Origin: Vicia villosa
Lineage: Eukaryota; Streptophyta; Magnoliopsida; Fabales; Fabaceae
Assembly (NCBI RefSeq): GCF_029867415.1
Contig: NC_081183.1
Span: 113,249,061 to 113,313,060, forward strand
Direction of reading: 5' to 3'
Length of the DNA: 64,000 nucleotides
The position numbers and the translations under genes are program-made. The notes beneath the pieces are model-generated. The model ran no database searches, was not told the DNA's origin, and worked only from the letters and a program-made list of their open reading frames with translations. Below are positions 10,709 through 22,724 of this stretch, piece by piece (the first letter of the stretch is position 1; each line of letters begins with the position of its first letter).

Positions 10709-12076
10709 TTAGGCGAAGTATTTCTTGACCATATCGGTATTCACGGGACATGGGAATTCTTCACCATCCATAGTCGTAAGAGTCAAAGCACCACCTGAGA
10801 AGGCCTTCTTGACAATGCATGGGCTTTCATAATTGGGAGTCCATTTGCCCCTGGGATCTAATTGAAAAGGCAATATCTTCTTGAGCACGAGATCTCCTTC
10901 CTTTAATCTCCGAGGTCTGACTTTCTTGTCAAAGGCTCTCTTCATTCTTTCTTGGTAAAGCTGACTGTGGCATAATGCGGTCATTCTTTTTTATTCAATA
11001 AGATTCAACTGATCATATCTAGCTTGACACCATTCAGCTTCTGATAACTAGGCTTCCATCAAGATCCTTAATGAGGGAATCTCAACCTCTATCGAGGGTA
11101 CGGCTTCCATGCCATATACAAAGGAGAAAGGTGTTGCTCTTGTTGAAGTGCGAACTGTAGTACGGTACCCATGCAGAGCAAGAGGGAGCATTTCATGCCA
11201 GTCTTTGTAAGTCACAACCATCTTATGGACAATCTTCTTAATATTCTTGTTAGCTGCTTCTACCGCCCCATTCATCTTTGGAAGGTAGGGAGAGGAATTG
11301 TGATTCTCAATCTTGAACTTACCATATAACTCTTTCATCATCTTGTTGTTCAGATTGGAACCATTATCAGTAATGATTCTGTTGGGTATGTCGTAGCGAC
11401 AAATGAGATTGTTCTTGATAAATCTTACTACCACTTGTCGAGTAACGTTTGCGTAAGAGGCGGCTTCGACCCATTTGGTGAAGTAATCAATGGTGACCAA
11501 GATGAAACGGTGTCCATTTGAAGCCTTTGGTTCAATCATTCCAATCATATCAATTCCCCACATAGAGAAAGGACATGGAGAAGAAATAACGTTGAGAAGC
11601 GTTGGAGGCACATGGATCTTATCAGCATAGATCTAGAATTTGTGGCACTTCTTCATATATCTGTAGCTGTCAGATTCCATTATCATCCAGTAGTAGCCTG
11701 CTCTCAGTATCTTTCTTGTCATTGCATGTCTATTGGCATGAGTTCCGAAAGATCCTTCATGAATTTCTTGCATTAATTGGTTTGCTTCGTGTCTATCCAC
11801 GCATCTGAGCAATACCATGTCAAAATTCCTCTTGTAGAGCACATCCCCAGTCAGGAAGAAATTACCAGACAATCTTCTCAAAGTTCTTCTGTCTTTTCTA
11901 GATGCCCCAGGTGGGTACTCTTGTTTTTGTAAGAAGACTTTAATGTCATAAAACCATGGCTTGTCATCTGTGAATACATGAGCCAGCCTATCCAGGCGCA
12001 TGATTTTAATTTGAGGAGTTTCATTTGCAAACTTCACTTGATACATGGAAGCTAGAGTGGCCAATGCATTTGCCAT
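10709..12076 (-). pseudogene. Integrase region of the minus-strand Ogre/Tat element
   Basis: The reading frames at 12076-11633, 11611-11048 and 10984-10709 together make one integrase. The first part holds the H-H-C-C zinc-binding segment (HEGSFGTHANRHAMTRKI, then ending KKCHKF). The second is the rve catalytic core (WGIDMIGMIEP, ITDNGSN, PKMNGAVEAANK: the D-D-E residues are recognisable). The third is the C-terminal region with the motif GDLVLKKI. In-frame stops separate the parts: a TAG after KCHKF and further stops near 11047 and 10985. The enzyme would insert the cDNA into the host genome, but this copy cannot make it intact. The family is clear; inactivity is inferred from the stops. Confidence 0.85.
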
Positions 12077-12084
12077 TCGATTTT

Positions 12085-12516
12085 CCTCACGAGGTATGTG
12101 ATGGAACTCAACTTTGTTGAAGAAGGTCAGTAGTCTTCAGGCATAATCTCTGTAAGGAATTAAACCAAGATGACGGGTTTCCCATTCTCCTTTGATTTGA
12201 TTAATAACTAGAGCAGAATCTCCATACACATCAGAATCTTGATTCTAAGATCAATGGCTTCATATAATCCCATGACACAAGCTTCGTATTCTGCCATATT
12301 ATTGGTGCAATCAAACATTAGTCTTGCAGTAAATGATACGTGAGAACCTTGTGGCATAAAAATGATTGCCCCAATTCCTCTACCATAAGTACTAACAGCC
12401 CCATCAAATATCAAACCCCATCGGGATTCAGGATCAGGTCCTTCTCCATGTAAAGGTTCTTCATAATATTTTGATTTGAAATACATGATCTCTTCATCTG
12501 GGAATTCGTCTTGCAA
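12085..12516 (-). pseudogene. Second (archaeal-type) RNase H of the Ogre/Tat element
   Basis: The frame 12516-12208 contains FDGAVSTYGRGIGAI and TNNMAEYEACVMGLYEA, the two N-terminal active-site motifs of the additional RNase H carried by Tat-group elements, lying between the RT-linked RNase H and the integrase. Similarity continues in other frames to about 12085 (a GEWETRHL-like stretch and FFNKVEFHHIPREENRMANALA) with a stop (RDYA*) and a frame change. It would degrade RNA in RNA-DNA hybrids. Degraded and non-functional in this copy. Confidence 0.75.
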
Positions 12517-12624
12517 GGATTGATCATCATCAATAGGTTGAGAGGTTAAATGATCGGCTTAAACACTTCCTTTTATGGCTTTTTGGGCACGATATTGGAT
12601 TTCGTACTCTGATAATAACATCTT

Positions 12625-14165
12625 CTAGCAGGCAATTCTTCCAGTCAAAGCAGGTTTCTCAAATAAGTATTTGATTGGATCCATTTTGGATATGAGATAT
12701 GTCGTATGAGTCAACATGTACTGCCTTAGCCGGCGAGCAGCCCATACAAGAGTGCAGCAAGTTTTCTCGAGCAGTGAATAGCTTATTTCACAGTCGGTAT
12801 ACTTTTTGCTCAAGTAATAAATGGCATACTCTTTTCGACCAGACTCGTCTTGCTGACCTAGGACACATCCCATAGAATCTTCGAGTATGGTCAAATACAT
12901 GATCAAAGCTCTTCCTTCCATCGGAGGGCTCAAAATTGGAGGTTCCAACAGGTATTCTTTGATATCATCAAAAGCTTTCTGGCATTCTTCTGTCCATTTA
13001 CACTTTTGATCCTTGCGGAGAAGCTTGAAGGTTGGTCCACAAGTTGCAGTCATGTGAGAGAAAAATCTGGAGATGTAATTCAATCGTCCAAGAAATCCTC
13101 TAACATGCTTTTCTGTTTTTGGAGGAGGCATTTCTTGAATGTCCTTGACTTTATCGAGATCGACTTCAATACCTCTTTGGTTGATGATGAAATCTAGTAG
13201 TTTTCTAGAGCGGGCACCAAATGTGCACTTACTTGGATTCAGACGCAGCTTGTATTTTCTCAAACGCTGGAATAAATTTAAATGGTGCCCCATATGTTCT
13301 TCTTCTGATGCAGACTTGGCAATCATGTCATCCACATAAACTTCAATTTCTTTGTGAATCATATCATGGAAGAGAGTCGTCATGGCTCTTTGATAAGTTG
13401 CTCCAGCATTCTTCAGACCAAACGGCATTACACGGTAACAAAACATGCCCCAGGGTGTGATAAAAGCTGTTTTTCTATATCTTCAGGTGCCATCATGATT
13501 TGATTGTAACTTGAGAATCCATCCATAAATGAGAAGACTTTAAACTTAGCAGTGTTATCCACCAGCATATCAATGTGGGGTAGCAGGAAATCATCTTTTG
13601 GACCTGCTCTATTTAAATCCCTGTAATCAACACACATTCTGATTTTTCCATCCTTTTTGGGAACGAGCACTATGTTGGCCAACCATTGAGGATATTCTGA
13701 TGTGACGAGGAAAGCGGCATTGATTTGCTTATGTACCTCTTCTTTGATCTTGTCTGCGATATCTGGATGAGTTCTTCTTAATTTTTGCTTGACATGCGGA
13801 CATTCTGGCTTTAATGGTAATATGTGCTTTACAATAGTGGTATCCAACCCAGGCATATCTTGATAGCTCCAAGCAAAGACATCCATATATTATTTCAACA
13901 AATCAACCATTCTCCTTTTGACGGTTGCTTCTAACAATGCCCCAATTCGCACTTCTCTTTTCTCTTCTTCAGTACCCAAATTGATTACTTCCAAAGGCTC
14001 TTTGTGCGGCTCAATGATCTTTTTCTCGTGCTCAAGTAGACGGGAGATCTCTTCTGGGATTTCTTCGCTACTTCCTTCCCCAGCTTCGTACACAGGGTAT
14101 TCAAAATTGGGAGGGGGCCTAGGATCATTGTTTTCAGCGGGTTTATCAAGAGATAATATGTACAT
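12625..14165 (-). pseudogene. Reverse transcriptase and first RNase H of the Ogre/Tat element
   Basis: Minus-strand frames 14165-13890 (linker), 13886-13428 (RT fingers: CVDYRDLNRAGPKDDFLLPHID and SFMDGFSSYNQI) and 13446-12625 (MPFGLKNAGATYQRAM, then the catalytic box YVDD, then the RT-linked RNase H to KMDPIKYLFEKPALTGRI) form one RT. The frames are broken by a stop before 13886 and a frame change near 13440. The first Asp motif reads SFMDGFSSY, where related elements have SFMDGYSGY. The YVDD box is intact. The break pattern points to old point mutations rather than programmed shifts. Confidence 0.85.
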
Positions 14166-14464
14166 GATTTATGTTTTACTTTTTAGGAACAAAGAAAAAG
14201 GTGTATGTGCAAAATTGAAAAACAAATTTTAATTGATTTTATGGGTTTTTTAGATGTTACGATTTTCAAAAAAAGATAAACGATAAATTAAAAGGGAAGC
14301 AAAAATTGCTTTTTTATTAATAATTTGAACCAAAGCCCTACATAAGCTCACTTTTGTCTTGGGCAGAACAAAAGGAATTATTTTAAACAGCACGACACAT
14401 TACTCTTTCACCTTGGGCAGAGCAAAAGGTTTTTTTTAAGGACAGAAAATTACTTAGACTCATG
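14166..14464 (-). other. Noncoding gap in the PRO-RT linker, possible Ogre-type intron
   Basis: An AT-rich stretch without coding similarity separates the protease-side coding sequence (to about 14465) from the RT-side frame that starts near 14165. Ogre elements are known to carry an intron between PRO and RT. A donor-like AAG/TAAT and a pyrimidine-rich acceptor region exist, but I cannot fix the splice sites. Confidence 0.3.
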
Positions 14465-15325
14465 AACAACAGCAGAGATGCTGGCGAAAGTCCAGTTGGA
14501 GTTGTCCTCTCTACGCGTCACGAAGCTTGAACACTCTGGAACATCTTCAATGATAGCAGCTATGTCTTGTTTATCTGGGTTGATGTAGCCAGCACTTTGA
14601 AAGGTCTCATGCAGAGTCTTGCTGCGGCTTCCATACTCAGGTTCTTTTCCTTTTGACTTTTGGGATGTGAATCCTAGACCACTTTTGTTCTTGTTGGTGG
14701 GAAGCTCAATGACTTGCTCCCATCCTTCATATGACCCTTAGGAAAATACTTGTTGGGCATCTTTCCAGGATGAAATAGACGCACTAACTTTCTTTCCGTA
14801 TTCAGGATTAACAACTCCCAAAGTTTGGAACTGAGCTGTAATTTCTTCAATGTTAGGAACAGAGGATAGTTGACAATCAAACATAGTCTTCTCTTCATAA
14901 ACAGTTATTAATTTGTCCTTCAGAGGGTATTTCAACATCTGGTGAAGAGTGGAAGGGACAACTCTAGCACTGTGAATCCAAGGTCTTCCCAATAAACAGT
15001 TGTAAGCAGGATAAATTTCCATCACTTGAAAGGTGATGTCAAAGTCATGAGGTCCAATGCGGATTGGTAGATCAATTTCTCCAATCAAAGTGCGCGGGAA
15101 CCCCTCAAAAGCCAGTACGCTAACTCCATTTATTTTAAAAGGTGCCCCTTGATAGGATAATCTTTCCAAGGTGCATGGCATAATGTTCAGAGATGAACCA
15201 GCGTCTACCAATACATCTGTTAAAATGTTATCTTCATACTTTGTTGATATGTATAGGTCACAATTGTGCTTCAGAATCCTTTGAGGAACTTCTCGCATCA
15301 TACTGTCAAGTGGACCATATGTCAT
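14465..15325 (-). pseudogene. Aspartic protease region of the Ogre/Tat element
   Basis: The frame 15325-14738 contains VLVDAGSSLNIMP, the active-site Asp of a retropepsin-like protease (D-A-G-S), followed by GLLGRPWIH-like CLLGRPWIHSARVVPSTLHQ, a strongly conserved Ogre protease block. Coding similarity continues in a neighbouring frame to about 14465 (SAGYINPDKQDIAAI), so there is a frame break near 14740-14700. The protease would release mature gag and pol proteins. It overlaps no other gene and lies between the gag-side linker and the possible intron. Confidence 0.8.
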
Positions 15326-15331
15326 CTTTTC

Positions 15332-16179
15332 TTAAATGTAATTATGTCCTTTTCTTCCTTTGATTTCTTCATCTAGCAAACCCAAACCTATCAGAGTCAG
15401 AATGTCTTCTTGTAGATTAGCACAACCTCGCGTGCCTCCTTCACAAGCGGGACAACTATCATGGCTAAAGTCAATCAATCCGTTTTGGACCCATACTTCG
15501 TGTATCATTCGTAAGGATCCGCGTACAGTGCGAACATCGGGCACATACTTCACTATAGAACATTCCCCAATCATGTTGACATTTTCTCATCCCTATCTCA
15601 GAGAATCTGGATCAGTCCTTAATCCATGAGACTTTGAATTCCTGCTTTTACTAGTGCACATCCTCAGAGATTTCTGAAGCAGATTCGACAAGAGCCATAA
15701 TTGTGTCGAGTTAAACCTCCCATCACCCACAAGGTGGCGTGCATTTGTATTATGTCACATCTTAACAGGGGTACATCATAAACTTGGTATTGGCTAGGAC
15801 AGCCATGTACCATGTTAACAGAGTGGACTTCTTCATCCCTTTTCTTTCTTGATATGTTGATAATTCCTCGGTCTAGTAATTTCTGAAGGTCTTCAACTAC
15901 GAGAGTTCATCCACGAATTATGTTGGAACATATTGGACAAGCATTATAGTCATGCAGAGGAAAGTAGTCAAGTTCACACAAGACAGCGTGCATATTCACC
16001 AAGGATTGAGTTGACTCACAAACATCATGTATGTATTCATAACCGGATTGAGTCTAGATTGCATTGACAGTCTCATGGTTGGGAAGTGGATTAACTTGAA
16101 CATTAGGATTGACATCCTTGAAGGTGAGCATGTTGCTTCGGACCAGTTTTTGCACTTCACTCATGAGAGGGTAACAATT
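15332..16179 (-). pseudogene. Degraded gag C-terminus and gag-PRO linker
   Basis: Between the gag frame and the protease are only fragments: a 15574-15332 frame (cysteine-containing FSHDSCPACEGG) and stretches in other frames with stops, such as NHETVNAI*TQSGYEYIHDV. The order and content fit the linker between gag and protease in Ogre-like elements. I see no independent gene. Confidence 0.6.
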
Positions 16180-17262
16180 TTACACAGTATGACCAGGAGC
16201 ATTCTTGTGGAAAGCACAGTGAGAATCTGCCTTGTACCAAAATAATGGATTAGCAGGAGGAGAAGGAGGATCCCTCAGTTTAACTAGATTTTTCTGAAGT
16301 AGCTTAGGAAGCAATTCCGTATAAGTCATCGGAATAGGACCAAAAGATGGATATTTCCGTTGTTGATTTTGTTGAGGAGCCTGTTGTCGAGGTTGTTGAG
16401 GCTGAGGTTTCTGCACATTTTGTGGCGGAGCTTGGCTAACAATTGGAGTCACAGCAACAATCTGTTGTGGTTGGTACCGTCTTTTCCTTCCTCTTGAGAT
16501 GTCACTCATAGTTTCTTCCTTTTTCTTGGCAAAGTTACTAACTAATCTTTTGACGCCACCACTAGATAGTGATGAACTGGCTTCTTTGATCAGGCGACCT
16601 TCTCGGATACCTTCTTTAAGTCGCATCCCCGTGTTTATCATTTCAGTAAAGTCATTGGGAGCGCTTCCTACCATCTTCTCGTAATAAAATGTGCTTAGTG
16701 TCTTAAGGAACACTTTGGTCATTTCTTTTTCTTTCATTGGAGGAATAATTTGAGCAGCTAGTTCACACCATCTTTGCGCGTACCCTTTGAAAGACTCTTT
16801 TTCTCTTTGGGACATAGCACAAAGTTGATCTCTGTCCGGTGCCATATCAATGTTGTATTTGTACTTTCTGATGAAAGCTTCCCATAGGTCATGGAAAGTA
16901 CGGATGTGAGTACTATCCAAACCCATGTACCACTTCAAAGCAGCTCCAGATAAGCTATCTTGAAAGTAGTGAATTAACAAGCGTTGATCTTCCGTGTGCA
17001 TGGACATTTTCCTTACATACATGATCAGATGACTATGAGGACAGGAATTCCCTTTGTACTTCTCAAATTCTGGGAGTCTGAACTTGATCGGAACTCTGAC
17101 ATTCGAAACCAAGCATAAGTCATTTACTTCTTTTTCAAATAGATCTTTTCCCCTAAGGGCCTTGATCTCTTTTGGCATTTCGAGAAATTGGACTTCAAAT
17201 TCTTCCAATCTTCCCATGCCTTCAGAAGTAACACCATGGAAAATTTGTTCCTTTTGGACAGG
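16180..17262 (-). pseudogene. gag of the minus-strand Ogre/Tat element, N-terminus cut off
   Basis: The frame 17217-16180 is a Ty3-type gag: a retrotransposon gag domain (KYKGNSCPHSHLIMYVRKM, FQDSLSGAALKWYMGL, HDLWEAFIRKYKYNIDMAPDR, FKGYAQRWCELAAQI), a Pro/Gln-rich linker (QKPQPQQPRQQAPQQ), and a CAFHKNAPGHT zinc-knuckle-like motif at the end. Coding sequence continues upstream to 17262, where it is cut by the LTR beginning at 17263. That cut is the insertion point of the plus-strand element; the five bases before it are ACAGG. The protein forms the particle that packages the RNA. Confidence 0.85.
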
Positions 17263-20200
17263 TGTTGCATCCCAAAATTTGCCCTCCTAATTTTAATGCT
17301 AATTGGCTTAAGCATCGCATTCAGCTTCATACCTTCATTAGGTCACTTAACATATCACGCATTCATCCAACAATAAAGCTTGGCATTGGATCATTGGTCA
17401 TGGAAATTAGGGTTTTTATCCCTTATGCTTGAGATTAACACGTTGTTTTGGCTAAGGATCAAGAATTAGGGTTTATTTCCCTATGATTGAGTTCATCAAG
17501 GTTTTTCAACTGAGGTCAACTGAATTGGGGTTTGCTCTTGGAGTTTAAAAATGGTAATGCTACTTCAATTATGATTGGCGCATAATTATTGGTATGGTAA
17601 GTCATTGGCATTGGGTTTCATGCAAGAATTTGAGGCGAAGATAATGTGTAATGGATTATTATTAAAGTTAAGGTGCTTTGGCAAGAGCTTTGACTTTTGG
17701 TGACTTTTTGATCGAAATCATCTTTAGACTACTTTGGGGTTTTCATCTTAATTTTAATATCATCTGATTCAAGAGTGCAAAGATTGGAGAATTGGAAAAT
17801 TTGAATCAAATGTGAAATGGAAAGGCAAAATACAATTACTTGGATTACAAGTTTCATTTTGGTTCATAGTCCTACAAAGTTTACACAAAGAAAGAAAGGG
17901 GACTACAGTAAATTACAAGTTATACATTTTTACAATGGTTGACTTTTTGGTCAACAGTTGACTTTTGGTCAACTGTTGACCACTGACTCTGTTGACCAGA
18001 CCATGACCAAGTGACCTCTTGACTTTCATGTCACCTATCACTAAACTATTATTCCTAAGCTTCAAGCTTCATTATCTTCCAATTTTTAACCCATCTTCCT
18101 TTTTCTCCAATTCTTCTAGTCAATCACCACTTTCCATTCATAAACACTTCAAGATGAGTCAATCATGCCCTGCATTAATAAGACCAGCCAGTGTATTCAC
18201 TTCAGACTGAAACCAAAAAAAAAAAAAAAAAACAATACATACATCATTTAAATTCAGTTCAAATGATGCAGCAAACCATCAAATAACTACAAAAAACTTA
18301 TAAGAGAGAAACGCTCTAACTCCTAGCTGCAGCCCCATGTACATCATTGACCAACCCAATTCTAAACCATCCTCATGACAACCCTGCATTTATCATCAAA
18401 TATACATTAGTTCATTACATGCTAAACACCTCTACCAAGTCAAACTTTCTGTCTAATTTAATTGTATACCACCTACAGGTCGGTTTCAGTCCTTACCGGT
18501 TAACAATAACATTTCACCAGTAACCTAGCTGCTCCATCAGTGTGCTAACAGCCTTTTGCATACCAACCCATCCGTGCACAATTCCTCAATAGCCCAATAC
18601 ATTCAAAACCAATTATACCTTCATTCAATTCACAATCCAAAGCTGACACCACATTTAATTATTTTTGCAAATTCAGTCAACAACAAAAAGCGTTCAATAC
18701 CAACACCAAAAGTCGCATCAGTACTGCAAAAACCAAGCAGTTCAGAATTCATAACATAGAAGCAGGCATACATTATGAGGAGATCAAAAAGAAAAGTGAA
18801 TAAAACAGACCCCTGGTTCACAATATAACCAAGCCGCACGCGTCGAACCGAACCAAAAGCTCCCTGCAAAACAAGCTTTCATTCAAATACTAACAGAAGA
18901 AACCACACACATTCAAAATTAGTACATAACTAGGATAGCCCTGCATAAATAAATAAACCGGTCCAGCAATTTCCAGCTCTGCGCCATAAGAAAACCGAAC
19001 CTTCAACTGAAACAGAAAATAAACCTCCTATCTACTAATTCTTAATTGTCAAAAACCACTTGTAGCTAACCTAACTGTTTCTTAACCAACTAATTTCTAC
19101 TAACTAGATAAGATTTTTAACAGGTCATTAACTAGGAGTTAACACAATCATAACAGCTTAACAGATTTAGTTACCTAACTATAACTAACATAACAGATTT
19201 CTAACCTCCAAAAATATCAGCAACTAACAAATAACTAATTCTCAAACATGTAACAAACTCTTATAACCACCATAACCAATTCTTAACAGATTTCTAACCG
19301 AATCTGCCAACTCATTCACTCACATAACTAACCAGTTCTTAACAGCTCAATCCTCACCCTTCAATTCATAACAGTTCAGATTTTCTCACCATCTTCAACC
19401 AACCCTCTGTATAATCAAACTTCCCTCCAATTCAGAAGTCTCTACGCACCATTCATCTTCAATCACTCTCAGTTCCATTCCCTACATTCAAAGCTTCTTC
19501 ATTAACCTCTTCAGAGCATTGATCAAGCTCTGAAAGAGGTGAAGCATAGCCTCGCGCACTCTCTCTGAGTCCCCATCATCCCCCAATTCAACCTCAATCT
19601 CTCTACTCTATCAGCCTCACACTCTAATCTCACGCAACCTAATAACAATAACAACTCAAGAATTTCAGAAATCCAACGCACAAAGAAGAAGAAGGAAAAA
19701 TGATAAACATGAGCTAACAAGTAATCGAGACGTACCTGAAGAAATTCTCCGCTTGATGCGTTTATTTCGCACAAGTTTGCTTCGGTTCCTCCTCTCTGGT
19801 CTTCTGTTCCATCGTCCTCGATCGTCATCCCAGGTAAGCTCACATATCATTCATTCCTCATCTTTATGTATCGTTGTCATTTCTCCAATCGTCTCCCAAT
19901 TTGAGCGAAGCTGAGGCAGAGAGAATAGAGAAATTGAAGACGAGAGTGGACAAGGTGCGACGAGTTCATGGTGGTGTTAGGAATCTCCGATCGGAGATGG
20001 AGAGGACGCCGCCGCGAGATTCTTGAGAGAAGGGATTGGGATCGTCGTTTTTGATTAACCCTAGCCCTTTTTTTGGTTCATTTCAATTTCTTCTTTTTTA
20101 TTATTTATTAATTAACAAATGAATTAATTAAGTTAATGGAAAATGTTGATAGGAATTAAGTCTCTGATTAATTGTCATTAATTGCTGATTAACATTAATT

Positions 20201-21719
20201 CTGAAAATCTATGGATCAAACACAATACACATGGGCCGGATCGCTAGTGCACCCTCCTTATGGCCCATCGCCCGTTTTGGCATAAGAGAATCTAAACAAA
20301 CAAAAAAATCAATTAGGCCACATGAAATGACTACTACACCCTCCCTAAGCCCATGCCATCGTTTTTGGCAAACAAAATCTGTAACAAAAACTCTCTGCGG
20401 GGCCACCAATACCCTTGGGCCCAGCGCCTTCACTATTGATACACTGTAATTTCAGTATACACCCCCTGTACCACTTTATTTTCCTACTTAAATTTAGATT
20501 TCCTTTAATATTTTTAATAATAAAAAACACAATAAAAAATACTAATTTTCTCTTATTAGATTTTAGACTTTAGTACAATTTTTGATATATAAAATACTAG
20601 TCATTAGGCTCATCAATTTAGATTTTCTCTTGAATTAGAATTCATTTTTGACATAAAAAATCTCATAAAAATAATAGTCTTTTTAATCAATTTTTGTACT
20701 ATATTTCGACATTTTATTTTATGCTTTTGTACTAATTTTGTATCATTGTATTACTTGATTGTTTGCTCATGATTGTGATCTTCCAATTTGCATGTTCCCT
20801 TAGATTTTAGGACTTGTAGACATTAACATAACATTAGATCTAGTTCTTTCCCTTGAAATACTATAACTTTAGGTAGAATCGTTATCATGACAATTTAGGA
20901 CTTAGACACTTCTCTTAGTTCATTTTAGACTAGTTTCTCATTCTTTTCCTTTTCAACATTAAAACATCTAACTAATATTTGAATTTAATTCCTTTAAAAA
21001 ATACAAAGAAAACACCTTATTAAAACATCTAATAAAGGTCAGAACAATAAAAAAGGGAATGGAAGCTTTTGTCTCCCTTGCTTAAGGGAATCACTTGAAG
21101 TGGAAATTCTCAATCATAAAAAAAACGCCAACCAAAGAGTAACTGAGTCTCCCTTGCTTAAGGGTGCCACTTGAAACACTCAAAATCTCTCTTTTCTCTC
21201 TAGCCTTCAGGGCATTCTTTCTCTTAATTGGACATGTTGTTTCCTTTTGATCGCAGACAGGTAACGCGTAAGACTCCACTCAACGAGCTGCTATTCTAAT
21301 GCTAGATTGCGAACGTAACTTCATCCACTACAAAACACAAAAGCATGTGAGCCGAACTGCGGCGCTCTGATTCCTGAAGAGGATACGTAGGCATTAGGTT
21401 GCGGGGCCTAAGCGAGCACAACTATTTATAAACCTTATTTTCACCATATTTCCTTTTCTTTCTTTTGCATGCATTACCTTAGCATTAAGCTTTAGACATA
21501 ATACACAACCTTTAGATAACAACAAACATAGGTGGATACCATCGAGTACGATGGACGCGAGGGGTGCTAATACCTTCCCCTCGCGTAACCGACTTTCGTA
21601 CCCTACCTTTGGTCGTAAGACCTTGTTCTTATTCATTTTAGGTTTGCTAGCGTTCCTTTCCTTTTAGGATAGATATGTTAGTGGCGACTCAGCTGGTCAT
21701 TTTTCGCGAGCGTGCGACA
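17263..21719 (+). mobile_element. 5' LTR of the plus-strand Ogre-like element (4457 bp)
   Basis: Starts TGTTGCATCCCAAAATTTGC, resembling the starts of the other two long LTRs, and ends GCGTGCGACA, two bases before a canonical PBS. Contents: a region around 17940-18015 repeating gttgac/ggtcaac, an A18 run near 18220, long AT-rich noncoding sequence, and a two-hairpin module at 21539-21586. No host gene is recognisable; the reading frames near 19523-19850 and 20209-20530 have no family resemblance. Confidence 0.8.
21539..21586 (+). other. Two-hairpin RNA module near the LTR 3' end
   Basis: CCATCG (21539-21544) pairs with CGATGG (21549-21554) around a 4-nt loop. Directly abutting, ACGCGAGGGG (21555-21564) pairs with CCCCTCGCGT (21577-21586) around a 12-nt loop (tgctaatacctt). 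It has the same geometry as the module at 4502-4550 with compensated stem changes, and lies 133 nt before the LTR end. Confidence 0.75.
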
Positions 21720-21721
21720 GC

Positions 21722-21739
21722 TGGCGACTCTGCTGGGGA
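21722..21739 (+). other. Primer binding site (tRNA-Arg type)
   Basis: TGGCGACTCTGCTGGGGA follows the LTR end after two bases and matches the tRNA-Arg-complementary PBS known from Ogre elements. A related sequence, GTGGCGACTCAGCTGG, occurs about 40 bp upstream inside the LTR, as a second PBS-like copy. Confidence 0.8.
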
Positions 21740-22724
21740 TCCTAAGCAAGTCGATCCTAGCCTTTGTTTGTTGTTTGTTTATTGGGTGTGCTTATATATT
21801 GCTTATGTGCTGCATAATTTGTTTTATGCTTGCATATCATGTCTATTTTCTGCTTGCATATCATGTTTATTTTCTCGTATTCTGGACTATACTACTGGGC
21901 CCCAGTGGGGGCCACATATTTTTTGTTTGTCTTTGCAGGTGGGGGTTTTGTGAGGTAAAAGGCCCACTACCTAGGCCAGTGACACATAGGATTAGCGTGG
22001 ATGCTCATGTTGACTCCCGTAGTGCTTGCTATGATCGAGCTTGACATGGGGTACCACAACTGGGCGAGGTTCTTTCATGGAACACTGTGTCTAGAACGCT
22101 TGTTACCTCAAACACTTTGTACCCCATGGGAACTGTAGACCCTGGTAACCATTAGGGACCACTTGTCCGTGTCTAGACTACATACTCGTGAGATTGGGAT
22201 GGGACAGGAAACTTGACCTTCATCATACCCGGATTTCTGCTATTCAATAAAAGGCGTCGAACCTTTGATCCTGGGACGTTTGACTTATACAGAAGCTCTA
22301 CATCAGTTATCCATATCCAGAATCAACGTCGAACCTCTGAATCGGGAGGATTCGACCTTATTTGACTTATGCACAAATTATTTACCAGAATCAACGTCGA
22401 ACCTCTGAATCTGGAGGATTCGACCTTATTTGACTTATGCACAGATTATTTACCAGAAACAACGTCGAACCTCTGAATCTGGAGGATTCGACCTTATTTG
22501 ACTTATGCACAAATTATCTATCAGAATCAACGTCGAACATCTGAATCTGGAGGATTTGACTTCATTTGACATATGCACCGCCTATTTATCAAGAAAGCAA
22601 CGTCGATCCTCTGAATTTGTAGGATTCAACCATAGTTTATGACCATGAGAACTGTTATCCAAGAGGCGTTGATCCTTGATCCTGATTTCTGCTGCATTTG
22701 CATCATCATTAACATTTTGCATTC
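21740..22724 (+). other. Untranslated leader of the plus-strand Ogre-like element
   Basis: About 1 kb between PBS and gag. It contains an open frame from 21675 that resembles no known protein and runs across the LTR end, so I treat it as chance. The 3' half is the tandem hairpin array 22255-22632. Confidence 0.65.
22255..22632 (+). repeat. Six hairpin units of ~68 bp in the gag leader
   Basis: Units start at about 22256, 22328, 22396, 22463, 22531 and 22601. The typical unit has GTCGAA pairing with TTCGAC and an inner CCTC pairing with GAGG around an 8-nt loop, with one bulged A. Unit 1 has GTCGAAC/GTTTGAC and unit 5 GTCGAA/TTTGAC, where the change is a G-U pair. Spacers (cttatttgacttatgcacaaatt) are also conserved among the middle units. 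Confidence 0.8.

Larger units (their letters stand above)
4701..17262 (-). mobile_element. Minus-strand Ogre/Tat Ty3-gypsy element, decayed, truncated at both ends
   Basis: Read on the minus strand the order is gag (17262-16180), protease (15325-14738), linker, RT (about 13886-12625), second RNase H (about 12516-12085), integrase (12076-10709), 3' UTR (10708-8490), polypurine tract and 3' LTR (8489-4701). The gag-PRO-RT-RH-aRH-INT order with a second RNase H (FDGA...TNNMAEYEA) is diagnostic of the Tat/Ogre group. Its gag is cut at 17262 by a plus-strand LTR and its 3' LTR is cut at 4700 by another. Multiple in-frame stops show it is not autonomous. Confidence 0.85.

Noticed and set aside
19523..19850. 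Minus-strand frames in the long LTR
   Set aside because: No similarity and no splice or promoter context; chance frames in noncoding LTR.
21675..22044. Frames across the Ogre LTR-leader boundary
   Set aside because: They run through the LTR end and PBS and resemble nothing; treated as chance.
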